Source of the DNA: Acidobacteriota bacterium
GTDB lineage: Bacteria > Acidobacteriota > Blastocatellia > UBA7656
Assembly (NCBI GenBank): GCA_016201275.1
Contig: JACQDB010000041.1
Coordinates: forward strand, 1-55,334
Reading direction: 5' to 3'
Length of the DNA: 55,334 nucleotides
Positions 35,873-44,882 of the stretch are shown here, one piece after another. Position numbers and translations under genes: made by a program. The notes under the pieces were generated by a model. That model was not told the DNA's origin. It saw nothing but the letters and a program-made list of their open reading frames with translations, and did no database searches. Positions within the stretch are counted from its first letter, which is position 1. Each line of letters begins with the position of its first letter.

Positions 35873-37120
35873 ATGAACCGTAAAATCCTCATTCGACCGG
35901 GCTATTTGCCGTATTTGCTGACGGGCGCGGTAGCATTGACCGCCGGTTCGACGCTGCTTGGCAATGGCTTATTTCATCAAGCGTTCATTTGCTGGTCGCT
36001 GTTATTGCCCATCGCCGCCGCTGCTTTCTTAGATCGCATCGAACTGGACGAGCACTTCATCACTCACAAAGGGCCATTGGCGGTGCTGTTGTCGTTGGCC
36101 TTTGACACGCGGCGACGCCTCGCCATTGCCGACATCGAAACCATCACCACCGAAACCCTCAGTTTCAGTTTTGCCAACGGCGACACGCGCATTAACTATC
36201 ACACACGCATCAGCGGCGCGGGCTTTGAAGTCCTCATTCGCTCGCATCGCAAATCCTATATCGCTTTTATTAAAACGCTGTTTCGTCTCGCTGGAACGCA
36301 TAAACTAGACCCGCGCTCGCACGAGCTTTTTGAATACTTCGATTCCGGCAAAGCGGTGAAACATTTTCCTCTGCTCAAAGATGAAATCGAAGAAATGCCT
36401 ATCTCGCTGCTGCGACGCATAGGCAATGCCTTGCGACTGGCAGGTCGGCTGTCGCAAGCTTCCAGCTATTTTCGCATCGCTTACGAAAAAGAGCCGCGCA
36501 ATCCCGAACTGCTTTATGAGATGTCGCGCTTCCTGCGTTCGTCGGCACAGACCGCAGACCCGCGTATGCTGCAACGCTCGGACGCCTGTTTGCGACTGGC
36601 TTCCAGGTTGGCGCGAGAAGCGCCCGATTTGCTGGAACGCATCGGCGAAGTTTTTTTCGAGCGCCTCGATTACAAACGCGCCGCCGATTGTTTTCGCCGG
36701 GTGCTGGAATTCGATGCGTCGCGCTTTCGCAGCAACGCCGGACTTGCTGAAATCGCTTTGCGTGATGGCAAGTTGGCGCACGTCGCGCATTTTTACAACG
36801 CCGCTTCAGCCAGTCCGGACGCCGCGCTGGCGAAACTGGCCAGACGCGAAGCCGGATATTATCAACGGCTGATGGGCGATGATGAATTTCTCGAAGCCGA
36901 GTTGCGTCGCATACGCGCCGTCAATCAAATTCGTTGGGCGCGCCGACTTTCGGCCTTTATCTTTTTAAGTGCCTGGCTGGTTGCCAGCCTTCTCGGACGT
37001 TTCGTGACGCCTGTGCAAACTTATGGCTGGGCGTTGATGGCAACCTCCGGCATGGTGTGGTGCGTCGGCGCTATCGCTCTGCAATACTTTCGCAACCGCC
37101 GCGCCCAGCCGGAAAATTAA
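35873..37120 (+). CDS. Membrane protein with TPR-like helical domain
   Basis: 415 residues. Two hydrophobic segments near the N-terminus (about 12-30 and 35-55) and two near the C-terminus (about 358-378 and 385-405) flank a soluble region. That region has a PH-like beta-rich stretch (FITHKGPLAVLLSL, ISGAGFEVLIRSHRKSYIAF) and then TPR-like helices (GNALRLAGRLSQASSYFRIA, DYKRAADCFRRVLEFDASRF). No enzyme motif is seen. The function is unknown. It precedes a peptidase C26 gene by 34 bp. Confidence 0.7.
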   Translation: MNRKILIRPGYLPYLLTGAVALTAGSTLLGNGLFHQAFICWSLLLPIAAAAFLDRIELDEHFITHKGPLAVLLSLAFDTRRRLAIADIETITTETLSFSFANGDTRINYHTRISGAGFEVLIRSHRKSYIAFIKTLFRLAGTHKLDPRSHELFEYFDSGKAVKHFPLLKDEIEEMPISLLRRIGNALRLAGRLSQASSYFRIAYEKEPRNPELLYEMSRFLRSSAQTADPRMLQRSDACLRLASRLAREAPDLLERIGEVFFERLDYKRAADCFRRVLEFDASRFRSNAGLAEIALRDGKLAHVAHFYNAASASPDAALAKLARREAGYYQRLMGDDEFLEAELRRIRAVNQIRWARRLSAFIFLSAWLVASLLGRFVTPVQTYGWALMATSGMVWCVGAIALQYFRNRRAQPEN

Positions 37121-37154
37121 GCCGTTCCAATCCACCTTACAAACTGGAAAAGCT

Positions 37155-37841
37155 ATGCCTTCAGCTCCCGTCATCGGCATCACCGTCAGCCTCGACCACG
37201 GCAAACTCATACGCCAATCGCACGACTATTTATATGTCAAACGCGCTTACGCACAGGCCATCAAGCGCGTCGGTGGGCAACCAATTTTGATTTCTCCAGA
37301 CCTTGCGCCATCAACCGTTGCCGCTCTCTGCGATGCTCTAGTCATTTCAGGAGGCGACGATTTAGCGCCCGAACTCTACGGCGAAGCCACTGGCGTCGGC
37401 CTCCATCTTGAATCCGCCGAACGGGTCGCCTGGGAACGGCAACTGCTCGATTTATTTGCCGAGACCGCAACGCCAGTCTTGGGCGTCTGCTACGGAATGC
37501 AGTTGATGAATGTGCATTTCGGTGGCTCTCTGCATCAAGACCTCGCGGCGCGTTGCGCCGAAGCGCTCGACCACGGCGGTTTTGGCCGACTCACCGCGCA
37601 CCCTATATTAATCGAGGAAACCTCGCGCCTGTTTCCGGCGCTTGGTGGGCGCGCTATGGTTTCGTCGCTTCATCATCAGGCCATCAAAAATCTCGCGCCC
37701 GGTTTTCGCATCGCCGCCAGCGCCGAAGATGGCGTTATCGAAGCCATCGAATGCCAAAATTTTCTCGGCGTTGAATGGCACCCCGAAGCCGACGCAACTA
37801 GCGACGCCATCTATTCCCTCTTGCTACAAAAGCCCATTTGA
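37155..37841 (+). CDS. Gamma-glutamyl-gamma-aminobutyrate hydrolase family (peptidase C26)
   Basis: 228 residues, a class I glutamine-amidotransferase-like fold. PVIGITVSLD opens the domain, ALVISGGDDLAPELYGE marks the oxyanion region, the nucleophile lies in VLGVCYGMQLM (Cys near 114), and the His-Glu pair in GVEWHPEAD near 206-210. Relatives such as PuuD hydrolyse gamma-glutamyl-GABA in putrescine breakdown, but the family is broad and no puu genes are nearby. It is probably co-transcribed with the TPR protein. Confidence 0.87.
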   Translation: MPSAPVIGITVSLDHGKLIRQSHDYLYVKRAYAQAIKRVGGQPILISPDLAPSTVAALCDALVISGGDDLAPELYGEATGVGLHLESAERVAWERQLLDLFAETATPVLGVCYGMQLMNVHFGGSLHQDLAARCAEALDHGGFGRLTAHPILIEETSRLFPALGGRAMVSSLHHQAIKNLAPGFRIAASAEDGVIEAIECQNFLGVEWHPEADATSDAIYSLLLQKPI

Positions 37842-37983
37842 CCACGACCGCCTCTCAACCCATCGCACCTCTGCAACCTGCTATATCTGGGTTTATCCGT
37901 GTTCATCTGTGGTTTCTTCGCGCTCTCTGAAAACGACGTGACCTTGCCTTTGAAGGAATCATTCGAGGAATTTTTTCGCCAAC

Positions 37984-38024
37984 TTGACAGAACTTCGATC
38001 TGTAACTATCGTAGTTACAGATCG
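37984..38024 (+). promoter_or_regulatory. Sigma70 promoter with overlapping palindromic operator for the Rrf2 gene
   Basis: TTGACA (37984-37989), a 17-nt spacer and TATCGT (38007-38012) make a near-consensus promoter. A perfect palindrome, 13-bp arms CGATCTGTAACTA / TAGTTACAGATCG with centre TCG, spans 37996-38024 and covers the -10 box. Binding there would block polymerase, so Rrf2 autorepression is the natural reading. Confidence 0.8.
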
Positions 38025-38040
38025 AGAAAGGAGCAGCGCA

Positions 38041-38490
38041 ATGCCAACCAGCAGCCGATTTGCCATCGCGGTTCATATGTTGACCCTGATGGCGCGCACC
38101 GATGAAGAGTGCATCAAATCGGAAGACATCGCCCGCAGCGTCAACACCAACGCCGTGGTTATACGGCGACTGATGTGCGCGTTGTCGGAAGCCGAATTGC
38201 TGGTTTCGCAGACCGGTCCTTGCGGCGGCTCGAAACTAGCCCGTGCGCCGCAGGCGATTACCTTGCTGGATATTTATCGAGCCGTTGAAGGCGGCTCGCT
38301 CTTTGCCCTGCATCGCCAAAAACCCAATCGTCATTGTACGGTCGGCAGAAATATCGAAAGCGTTCTCGAAGAGGTGCAGGCGCAGATGGATGAAGCCGTC
38401 GAAGGCGTACTGGAAACCATCACGCTGGAAAAGGTTCTGCAAACGGTTGACCCCAAAGCCAGCCGACGCAAGCGTAAAACCTACGCTTAA
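38041..38490 (+). CDS. Rrf2 family transcriptional repressor (YwnA-like)
   Basis: 149 residues from the ATG at 38041, preceded by AAAGGAG. The winged helix-turn-helix is at about 5-70 (RFAIAVHMLTLMAR, VNTNAVVIRRLMCALSEAEL, GGSKLAR). Cysteines are at about 24, 46, 61 and 99. The three-cysteine cluster of the Fe-S proteins IscR and NsrR is missing, while the single HCTVG cysteine (99) corresponds to KCPVG in Bacillus YwnA. It is therefore probably a thiol or electrophile sensor. It has its own operator, and a related site lies before the seven redox genes and thioredoxin that follow. Confidence 0.88.
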   Translation: MPTSSRFAIAVHMLTLMARTDEECIKSEDIARSVNTNAVVIRRLMCALSEAELLVSQTGPCGGSKLARAPQAITLLDIYRAVEGGSLFALHRQKPNRHCTVGRNIESVLEEVQAQMDEAVEGVLETITLEKVLQTVDPKASRRKRKTYA

Positions 38491-38503
38491 AAATTTTTAA
38501 TCG

Positions 38504-38530
38504 GGTTTGTATCAGCGACTGTTACAAATC
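38504..38530 (+). promoter_or_regulatory. Second Rrf2-type operator in front of the redox operon
   Basis: The half sites GGTTTGTATC and GTTACAAATC have the same 27-bp total span as GATCTGTAAC / GTTACAGATC in the Rrf2 promoter, and most half-site bases agree. It lies 48 bp before the first SDR gene. No clear -35/-10 pair could be assigned around it. Confidence 0.6.
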
Positions 38531-38577
38531 GTTTACCAAGATTTCAACTTCATAAAACGCGGAGGAAAAAAACAAAG

Positions 38578-39327
38578 ATGAGCAAAAAACTGGAAGGAAA
38601 AGTGGTACTGGTAACCGGTGCATCGTCGGGAATCGGCGAGGCTACGGCGCTGGCGCTGGCGGCAGAGGGCGCACGGGTGGCGCTGTTGGCGCGGCGCGCT
38701 GACCGCTTGGAAGCTTTGGCGGCGCGTATTCGAGAAGCCGGTGGCGAAGCCTTGCCGCTGATTACAGACCTTGCCGACGAAGCGCAGGCGCGCAGCGCGG
38801 TGTTGCAAACTCACCAGGCCTTTGGGCGTTTGGATATTTTGATTAACAATGCCGGAATCATGCTGTTGGGCTTCATTGACGGCGCAGATACCGAAGAATG
38901 GCGGCGCATGATTGACGTGAATGTGCTGGGGCTTTTTTATGCGACGCACGCGGCTTTGCCGTTGATGAAAGCGCAGGGCGGCGGCCACATCGTCAATGTT
39001 TCGTCGGTTGCCGGGCGCAAGGCGCGTGCCGGGTCGGGCGTTTATAGCGCGACGAAATGGGCGGTCGGGGCGTTTACTGAATCCTTGCGAGTCGAGGTCT
39101 TTCGTCACAACATACGCGTGAGTTTGATTGAGCCGGGAGCCGTAGATACGGAATTGCGAGAGCATATCAGCGACGCGAAAATCCGCGAGCAATCCGACGC
39201 TTTCTTTAAGAGCATCACGCCATTGCAAAGCCCGGACATCGCGGCGGGCATTTTGTATGCCATCACGCAAGCGCCGCACGTCAATGTCAACGAAGTGTTG
39301 ATTCGCCCTGTCGAACAGGAATATTAA
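38578..39327 (+). CDS. SDR family NAD(P)-dependent oxidoreductase
   Basis: 249 residues with GGAGG upstream. The Rossmann glycine motif is VTGASSGIGEA (12-22), NNAG lies at about 91-94, the catalytic Ser in VSSVAG near 142 and YSATK near 155-159. The closest type is the YdfG-like classical SDR that reduces carbonyls such as 3-hydroxy acid aldehydes or dicarbonyls with NADPH. It is the first gene behind the second Rrf2-type operator and thus the likely head of the redox operon. Confidence 0.9.
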   Translation: MSKKLEGKVVLVTGASSGIGEATALALAAEGARVALLARRADRLEALAARIREAGGEALPLITDLADEAQARSAVLQTHQAFGRLDILINNAGIMLLGFIDGADTEEWRRMIDVNVLGLFYATHAALPLMKAQGGGHIVNVSSVAGRKARAGSGVYSATKWAVGAFTESLRVEVFRHNIRVSLIEPGAVDTELREHISDAKIREQSDAFFKSITPLQSPDIAAGILYAITQAPHVNVNEVLIRPVEQEY

Positions 39328-39345
39328 AGCGCTTTGCACCTGAAT

Positions 39346-39375
39346 GTACGGGCGACCACAGAGGGTCGCCCGTAC
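39346..39375. repeat. Perfect 12-bp hairpin in the SDR-AKR junction
   Basis: GTACGGGCGACC and GGTCGCCCGTAC flank a 6-nt loop 18 bp after the SDR stop. There is no T-tract, so attenuation or mRNA protection is more likely than full termination. Confidence 0.8.
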
Positions 39376-39504
39376 AAGCAAGCGGCAACTGATCTAAGCG
39401 AATCAGCAGCCGACCACAGTAATTTCGCGGCGGCACGAAGCAGGCGCGCAAGGTTGGGTCAAGCCCAGCAGGGTGGTGAAAAATTTACGAAAGGATTTTT
39501 GAGC

Positions 39505-40401
39505 ATGGAAAAACGGCAGTTAGGAAAAACCGATATGCAGGTGAGCGTACTCGGATTCGGCGGCGCAGAGATCGGCTTTGAAGGCGCGACCGCCGACACC
39601 GTGGGCGAGTTGTTAAACAGCGCTCTGGATGCTGGCTTGAATGTCATTGATTCGGCGGCGGCGTATCTGGAAAGCGAAAAGCTGATTGGGCAGACGGTGG
39701 CCGGACGGCGCAAAGATTTTTATCTGTTCACCAAGTGCGGCGCAACCGATGGTTTTTCGACCAGTGATTGGAGCGAATCGGGAATCCTCATTCACATTCA
39801 AACCAGTTTGCAAAATTTGCAGACCGATTATCTGGACTTGATTCAACTGCACAGTTGCGGCGTGGACGAATTGCAGAAAGGCGAAGTGATTGCGGCTCTA
39901 CAGAAGGCGCGCGACAAAGGCTATGCGCGATACATAGGCTACAGCGGTGACGGGGAAGCGGCGCGTTATGCGATTGAAACCGGAGCCTTTGACACCTTGC
40001 AGACTTCCATCAGCATCGCCGATCAGCAGGCCCTTGAGTTGACCTTGCCGCTGGCACGCGAACGCGGCTTAGGCGTGATTGCCAAACGCCCTGTAGCCAA
40101 TGCCGCCTGGCGCACCGGGCAAAAACCCGTGAACTCGTATCATCACGCCTATTGGGAGCGCCTGCAAAAACTCGACTACGATTTTCTGCATGGTGATTTG
40201 GCGCAAGCCATCGCCATCGCTTTGCGCTTTACCTTGAGCCAGGCGGGAGTGCATACGGCGATAGTCGGCACCACCAAGCCGGGACGCTGGCGCGAAAACG
40301 CTCAGATGCTGGAAGCCGGAGCCTTGCCGCAAAGCGACATAGACAAGATTCGCGCCCGTTGGCACGCCGTCGCCGAGCCATCGTGGGGCGGCGAAATTTG
40401 A
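39505..40401 (+). CDS. Aldo/keto reductase (first of two)
   Basis: 298 residues from the ATG at 39505, where the family sequence begins (KRQLGKTDMQVSVLGFGG) and AAGGA stands upstream. The in-frame stretch before it is palindrome-derived. The (beta/alpha)8 enzyme shows the active-site Asp and Tyr in NVIDSAAAYLESE, Lys in FTKCGA and His in IQLHSCG. NADPH-binding residues lie in the C-terminal IVGTTKPGRW. It reduces aldehydes or ketones. It lies in the same strand and operon as its neighbours, though separated from both by palindromes. Confidence 0.9.
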   Translation: MEKRQLGKTDMQVSVLGFGGAEIGFEGATADTVGELLNSALDAGLNVIDSAAAYLESEKLIGQTVAGRRKDFYLFTKCGATDGFSTSDWSESGILIHIQTSLQNLQTDYLDLIQLHSCGVDELQKGEVIAALQKARDKGYARYIGYSGDGEAARYAIETGAFDTLQTSISIADQQALELTLPLARERGLGVIAKRPVANAAWRTGQKPVNSYHHAYWERLQKLDYDFLHGDLAQAIAIALRFTLSQAGVHTAIVGTTKPGRWRENAQMLEAGALPQSDIDKIRARWHAVAEPSWGGEI

Positions 40402-40429
40402 TGGCGCACAGATTTTGATGGCGCATAGA

Positions 40430-40531
40430 TAGAGGGTGTCGCAGAAATGAATTTTCTGTCCAGATATTGTGGGTGATGGTTTATCCATCTACAACATATA
40501 GACGGTTGCTGGAATTCTGCGACACGCGCTA
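40430..40531. repeat. IS630/Tc1-type MITE, family B, copy 3 (inverted)
   Basis: TAGAGGGTGTCGCAGAAAT to ATTCTGCGACACGCGCTA with TA at both ends. It is the reverse complement of the 35235 copy at most positions and sits between the first aldo/keto reductase and the Old Yellow Enzyme gene. Confidence 0.8.
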
Positions 40532-40540
40532 GATAAAGCC

Positions 40541-40664
40541 AGAGTGGTTGGCAAAGTCGTGTACGTGCAGCCTCTCGTTGAGCCGCAGTCTTTGACTGCA
40601 CGCCAGTCAGAGACCCTCGCTCAACGGGTTTGGATTGCCGTACTCGCACACCAAGACCGCTCTG
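40541..40664. repeat. MITE-like palindromic element, family C, copy 2
   Basis: AGAGTGGTT at the left and GACCGCTCT at the right, with inner arms CGTTGAGC / CGCTCAACG and a GTGTACG box. The order is as in 34826-34951. It lies 9 bp after the family B element and 41 bp before the next start codon. Confidence 0.7.
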
Positions 40665-40705
40665 ATCAAGTGACGTTTCAAGTGAAAGGAGAGAAGAGAG
40701 AAGCT

Positions 40706-41812
40706 ATGAATTCCTCGGAAAACAATTTATTCAGTCGCCTTCGCATAGGCGACATGGAATTGCCGAATCGCATTGTGATGGCTCCCTTAACCCGCAACCG
40801 TGCCAGCCGCGACAATGTGCCTACGCCTTTGATGGCCGAGTATTATCGGCAACGCGCCTCTGCGGGATTGATTATCACCGAAGCGACGCAGGTCTCCCCG
40901 CAAGGCATAGGCTATCCGCTCACGCCGGGTATTCATTCGTCCGAACAAGTCGCCGCTTGGCGACAGGTAACGGAAGCGGTGCATCAATATGGTGGGCGCA
41001 TCTTTTTACAACTCTGGCACGTCGGGCGCATTTCGCATCCGTCGCTGCAACCGAACGGCGAATTGCCGATAGCGCCAAGCGCCATTGCGGCGGCGGGCAA
41101 TGCGACAACGTATGAAGGGGCGAAGCCTTTCGTCACGCCACGCGCTTTGCACACGGCAGAAATCCCCGCACTCATTGAGCAATTTCGCCAAGGCGCAAAG
41201 AACGCTTTGGCAGCGGGTTTTGACGGCGTAGAAATTCATGGCGCGAACGGCTATCTGCTGGATCAATTTTTGCGCGATGGCACCAATCAGCGCACCGATG
41301 AATATGGCGGCGCGCTTGAAAACCGTGCGCGCTTTCATCTGGAAATCACCGCAGCCGTAGTCAAAGTTTGGGGCGCGCATCGCGTCGGAATGCGGTTGTC
41401 GCCAAGCGGCACGTTTAATGACATGAAAGATACCAATCCCCAAGCGACTTTTGGTTATTTGATAGAGGCGCTCAATCATTTCGATCTGGCCTATCTGCAT
41501 TTGATTGAGCCTGACGAAGCCGACCTGCGACACGGCGGCACAGCCTTTTCGACCAGTTATTTTCGCCCGATTTATAAGGGATTTTTGATGGTCAACGGCA
41601 ATTATGATGTGGACAGAGGCAATGCCGCCATTCACAGTGGTATGGCGGACATGGTGTCATTCGGCGTGAAGTTTTTAGCCAATCCCGATTTGCCCGAACG
41701 CTTCAAATTGCGTGCGGAATTGAATCCGCCGGACGTTGCGACCTTTTACGGCGGCGACGCCAGAGGCTATACGGATTATCCGGCGCTGACCAACCCTCAA
41801 GCGGTCAGTTAA
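40706..41812 (+). CDS. Old Yellow Enzyme family alkene reductase
   Basis: 368 residues from the ATG at 40706, with AGGAGAG upstream. This FMN TIM-barrel enzyme has the flavin-loop MAPLTRNRA at the N-terminus, LQLWHVGRISHPSLQ, the substrate-activating His/Asn in EIHGANGYLLDQFL (H178, N181) and GGALENRARF. It reduces activated C=C bonds of enals, enones and quinones, and nitro compounds, at NADPH expense. NemA-like members are induced by electrophiles, which matches the Rrf2-type regulation inferred here. Confidence 0.94.
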   Translation: MNSSENNLFSRLRIGDMELPNRIVMAPLTRNRASRDNVPTPLMAEYYRQRASAGLIITEATQVSPQGIGYPLTPGIHSSEQVAAWRQVTEAVHQYGGRIFLQLWHVGRISHPSLQPNGELPIAPSAIAAAGNATTYEGAKPFVTPRALHTAEIPALIEQFRQGAKNALAAGFDGVEIHGANGYLLDQFLRDGTNQRTDEYGGALENRARFHLEITAAVVKVWGAHRVGMRLSPSGTFNDMKDTNPQATFGYLIEALNHFDLAYLHLIEPDEADLRHGGTAFSTSYFRPIYKGFLMVNGNYDVDRGNAAIHSGMADMVSFGVKFLANPDLPERFKLRAELNPPDVATFYGGDARGYTDYPALTNPQAVS

Positions 41813-41834
41813 ACAGAATACCAAAGGAGTAGTG

Positions 41835-41892
41835 ATGCAATTGGAGGAAAAAGAAAAAGCTTCGTCGTTCCGCTTGCAGGCGGGATGACGAA
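41835..41892 (+). repeat. Imperfect hairpin overlapping a tiny 17-codon frame
   Basis: AAAGGAG followed by ATG at 41835 opens a frame of 17 codons that ends at 41888 inside the hairpin TTCGTCGTTCCGC / GCGGGATGACGAA. A real ribosome site without a real gene suggests either a leader peptide or a gene start overrun by a palindrome. The next gene has its own AGGAG further on. Confidence 0.45.
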
Positions 41893-41940
41893 ACTTTCCT
41901 ACTTATTGACTCACCATCTTTTTTTTAGAGGAGAATCGTT

Positions 41941-42879
41941 ATGTCAACAATGAAAGCAATGCGTATTCACGAATACGGCGGCATTGATGCGCTCAAACAG
42001 GAAGAGATTGCCAAACCGCAACCGGCGGCGGATGAAGTATTGGTCAAGGTGCAGGCGGCGAGCGTCAATCCGGTGGACTGGAAAATCAGCGAAGGTTTTG
42101 GTGAAGGCTGGCTCGGTTATACCCTGCCGCACACGCTCGGTTGCGATGTGGCTGGCGTAGTGGAGGCCGTAGGCAGGGCGACGCAAAAACTTCATATCGG
42201 TGCGGCGGTTTTCGGTTATACGAACCTGGCACACGAAGGCACTTATGCGGAATATGTGCTTGCCAAAGAATCGGAAGTGACGACAAAACCGGCGGCGCTT
42301 GATTTCATTCACGCCGCTGCGGTGCCGGTCTCCAGCTTGACCGCCTGGCAAGCGTTGTTCGATATAGCGGGGCTTGCCGCCGGGCAGAAAGTGCTGATTC
42401 ATGCAGCGGCAGGCGGGGTCGGTTCGATGGCTGTGCAATTGGCGAAAGTCCGAGGCGCAGTGGTGATTGGCACGGCCTCGGCGCGCAATGCGGATTTTGT
42501 CAAAGGACTGGGCGCAGACGAAGTGATTGATTATACGACTACGCGCTTTGAAGATGCGGTGCAGGAGGTTGATGTGGTGTTTGATTTGATTGGTGGCGAC
42601 ACGCAACAGCGTTCTTACGCGGTCTTGAAGCAAGGCGGCATACTGGTTTCTGCGGTGCAGCCGCCCGATGAAGCCGCCTGCAAAGCCGCCAGAGTGCGCG
42701 GCGAGATGGTTGGTGTACAGCCCAACGCTTCGCAGCTTGAAGAGATCAAGGCCTTGATTGAAGCCGGCAAAGTCAACGTCTCTGTCGAAAAAGTTTTGCC
42801 GCTCGACGACGCGAAACAGGCCTTGACGTTGAGCAAACAAGGCCGCACACGCGGCAAAATTGTGTTGACCGTCGCCTGA
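41941..42879 (+). CDS. NADP-dependent quinone-oxidoreductase-like MDR enzyme
   Basis: 312 residues, a zinc-free medium-chain reductase. The GroES-like half reads MRIHEYGGIDALKQEE and VQAASVNPVDWKI. The nucleotide fold has VLIHAAAGGVGSMAVQLAKV at about 149-168. No catalytic or structural zinc cysteines are present. Related enzymes reduce quinones or enones by one- or two-electron steps. AGGAG precedes the start, and the next gene is 39 bp away. Confidence 0.9.
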   Translation: MSTMKAMRIHEYGGIDALKQEEIAKPQPAADEVLVKVQAASVNPVDWKISEGFGEGWLGYTLPHTLGCDVAGVVEAVGRATQKLHIGAAVFGYTNLAHEGTYAEYVLAKESEVTTKPAALDFIHAAAVPVSSLTAWQALFDIAGLAAGQKVLIHAAAGGVGSMAVQLAKVRGAVVIGTASARNADFVKGLGADEVIDYTTTRFEDAVQEVDVVFDLIGGDTQQRSYAVLKQGGILVSAVQPPDEAACKAARVRGEMVGVQPNASQLEEIKALIEAGKVNVSVEKVLPLDDAKQALTLSKQGRTRGKIVLTVA

Positions 42880-42918
42880 TCGCTGCGGTCAGAAAAAGTA
42901 TTTCGGAAAGGAGAACAG

Positions 42919-43953
42919 ATGCGCTACAAATTATTAGGCAAAAGCGGCCTGCGGGTCAGTGAAATCTGCCTGGGCGCGATGACTTTTGGTGATGATTGGG
43001 GATGGGGCGCAAGCCCTGAGGAGAGCCGCAAACAATTCGACCTGTATGGCGAAGCAGGTGGCAATTTTCTCGACACGGCGAATCTTTACACCAACGGTTC
43101 GAGCGAAAAACTGGTTGGCGAATTCATTGCCGACGAGCGCGATAAATGGGTGTTGGCGACCAAGTACACCTTCAACAATCAAAGTGGTGAAGTCAATCGG
43201 AGCGGCAATCATCGCAAGAACATGGTGCAATCGGTGAACGCCAGTTTGAAGCGGCTCAATACCGATTACATAGATTTGCTGTGGCTGCACGGTTGGGATT
43301 TCACTACGCCGGTCGAAGAGGTGATGCGCGCCTTCGAGGATCTGGTGCGCGCCGGAAAAATTTTGTACATAGGCGTGTCGGATACGCCTGCATGGATTGT
43401 CGCCAAAGCGAACACGCTTGCAGAGTTGCGCGGCTGGTCTGCGTTCATCGCTTTGCAAATTGAATACTCGTTGCGCCAGCGCACCCCCGAACGCGACTTG
43501 CTGCCGATGGCTCAACATTTCGATATAGGCGTAACGGCGTGGAGTCCTTTGGGCGGCGGCGTCTTGACCGGCAAGTACAACAAGGGCGGCGAGGCGGACA
43601 CCGGCGGCAGATTACCGAAAGGCGCAAAGGCGAGTGATTTGAAAATCGCTGCGGTCGTGCTGGAAGTTGCCGAAGAGATTGGGCGACCGGCGTCGCAGGT
43701 GGCGCTCAATTGGCTGCGTCAGCAAGACAGTCGTTTTGGCGGCATCATTCCGATAGTCGGCGCGAGAACCGCCGCGCAGTTGGCCGACAATCTCGCCTGC
43801 ATCGAATTTGCCTTGACGCCAGAGCAGATGGCGCGCCTTGGTGAAGCCAGCAAAATCGAACTGGGTTTCCCGCACGATATGTTGAAGAGCGAGACGGTGC
43901 ATAAATTCGCGTTGAGCGGGACGCTGGAAAAAATTGATAATCACCGAGCTTGA
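42919..43953 (+). CDS. Aldo/keto reductase (second of two)
   Basis: 344 residues with AAAGGAG upstream. YKLLGKSGLRVSEICLGAMT opens the barrel. Asp/Tyr are in FLDTANLYTNGSSEKLVG, Lys in VLATKYTF and His in LLWLHGWD. GGIIPIVGARTAAQL is the NADPH pocket. It differs considerably from the other aldo/keto reductase in the operon, so the two are not a recent duplication. It probably reduces aldehydes or ketones derived from stress metabolites. Confidence 0.92.
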   Translation: MRYKLLGKSGLRVSEICLGAMTFGDDWGWGASPEESRKQFDLYGEAGGNFLDTANLYTNGSSEKLVGEFIADERDKWVLATKYTFNNQSGEVNRSGNHRKNMVQSVNASLKRLNTDYIDLLWLHGWDFTTPVEEVMRAFEDLVRAGKILYIGVSDTPAWIVAKANTLAELRGWSAFIALQIEYSLRQRTPERDLLPMAQHFDIGVTAWSPLGGGVLTGKYNKGGEADTGGRLPKGAKASDLKIAAVVLEVAEEIGRPASQVALNWLRQQDSRFGGIIPIVGARTAAQLADNLACIEFALTPEQMARLGEASKIELGFPHDMLKSETVHKFALSGTLEKIDNHRA

Positions 43954-43954
43954 A

Positions 43955-44026
43955 AGTTTGGCGTTCCGCCTTCAGGCGGTTGTTGTTGCAGTCCAAACAA
44001 ACTACTTGAAGGTGGAACGTCAAACT
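43955..44026. repeat. Imperfect 20-bp inverted repeat before the second SDR
   Basis: AGTTTGGCGTTCCGCCTTCA pairs with TGAAGGTGGAACGTCAAACT apart from three mismatches, with about 32 bp between. It begins 2 bp after the aldo/keto reductase stop and ends 16 bp before the SDR start, so it fills the junction. Confidence 0.75.
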
Positions 44027-44042
44027 CTTTGTGGGAGATTTT

Positions 44043-44801
44043 ATGAAACAATATGACAACAAAGTAGTCGTCATCACCGGCGGCACAGCGGGCATTGGAC
44101 GCGCTACGGCATTGGCGTTTGCAGCGGCAGGCGCGAAGGTGGTCATCACCGGTCGGCGCGAAAAAGAAGGGCAAGAGGTGGTGGATGAAATCACCAAAGG
44201 GGATGGCGAAGCGCTTTTCATCAAGACCGATGTGGCTCAAGAAGTCGAGGTCAAAGCGATGATTGACCAGACCGTTGCTGCCTATGGAAGATTGGATTTC
44301 GCCTTTAATAATGCGGGAGTCGAGCAGGCGTTAAAACCGCTGCCGGAACAGACCGAAGAAGAGTTTGATTTCGTCACCAACATCAACATCAAAGGCGTGT
44401 GGCTTTCGATGAAGTACGAAATCCCGGCGCTGTTGCAAAGCGGCGGCGGCGCGATTGTCAATATGTCTTCGATAGGCGGCTTGGTGGCGGCACCGGGTAT
44501 GGATATTTACGTCGCCAGCAAACACGCGGTCATTGGCTTGACCAAAAGCGCGGCGCTCGCTTATGCCAAGCGGAATATCCGCATCAATGTCGTCAGTCCG
44601 GGGGCGATTGCGACGGCGATGTTTCAGCGCATTGAGACAGACAATCCGGCGGCGGGTGCAGCTATTAAAGCGGCTCATCCGATGGGTCGAGCCGGAACCT
44701 CGGAAGAGATTGCCAGCGCGGTCTTGTGGCTGTGTTCTGCGGGCGCGTCATTTGTGACCGGACAGACGCTGGCGATTGATGGCGGCTACACCGCGCAATA
44801 A
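44043..44801 (+). CDS. SDR family oxidoreductase (second of two)
   Basis: 252 residues, with GGGAG upstream. VVITGGTAGIGRATALAF holds the TGxxxGIG motif, NNAGVEQALK the NNAG motif, MSSIGG the catalytic Ser and YVASK (near 156) the Tyr/Lys pair. The C-terminus FVTGQTLAIDGGYTAQ is typical of glucose-dehydrogenase-type classical SDRs. The substrate is not known. It shows low similarity to the first SDR of the cluster. Confidence 0.92.
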   Translation: MKQYDNKVVVITGGTAGIGRATALAFAAAGAKVVITGRREKEGQEVVDEITKGDGEALFIKTDVAQEVEVKAMIDQTVAAYGRLDFAFNNAGVEQALKPLPEQTEEEFDFVTNINIKGVWLSMKYEIPALLQSGGGAIVNMSSIGGLVAAPGMDIYVASKHAVIGLTKSAALAYAKRNIRINVVSPGAIATAMFQRIETDNPAAGAAIKAAHPMGRAGTSEEIASAVLWLCSAGASFVTGQTLAIDGGYTAQ

Positions 44802-44882
44802 GCAGGTGAGCGGCGAGCCGGTATTGGGTGAAATGATTTTGCGTGAGGCAACCAAACTTTGTATGAAGAGAAAGGAAGAACG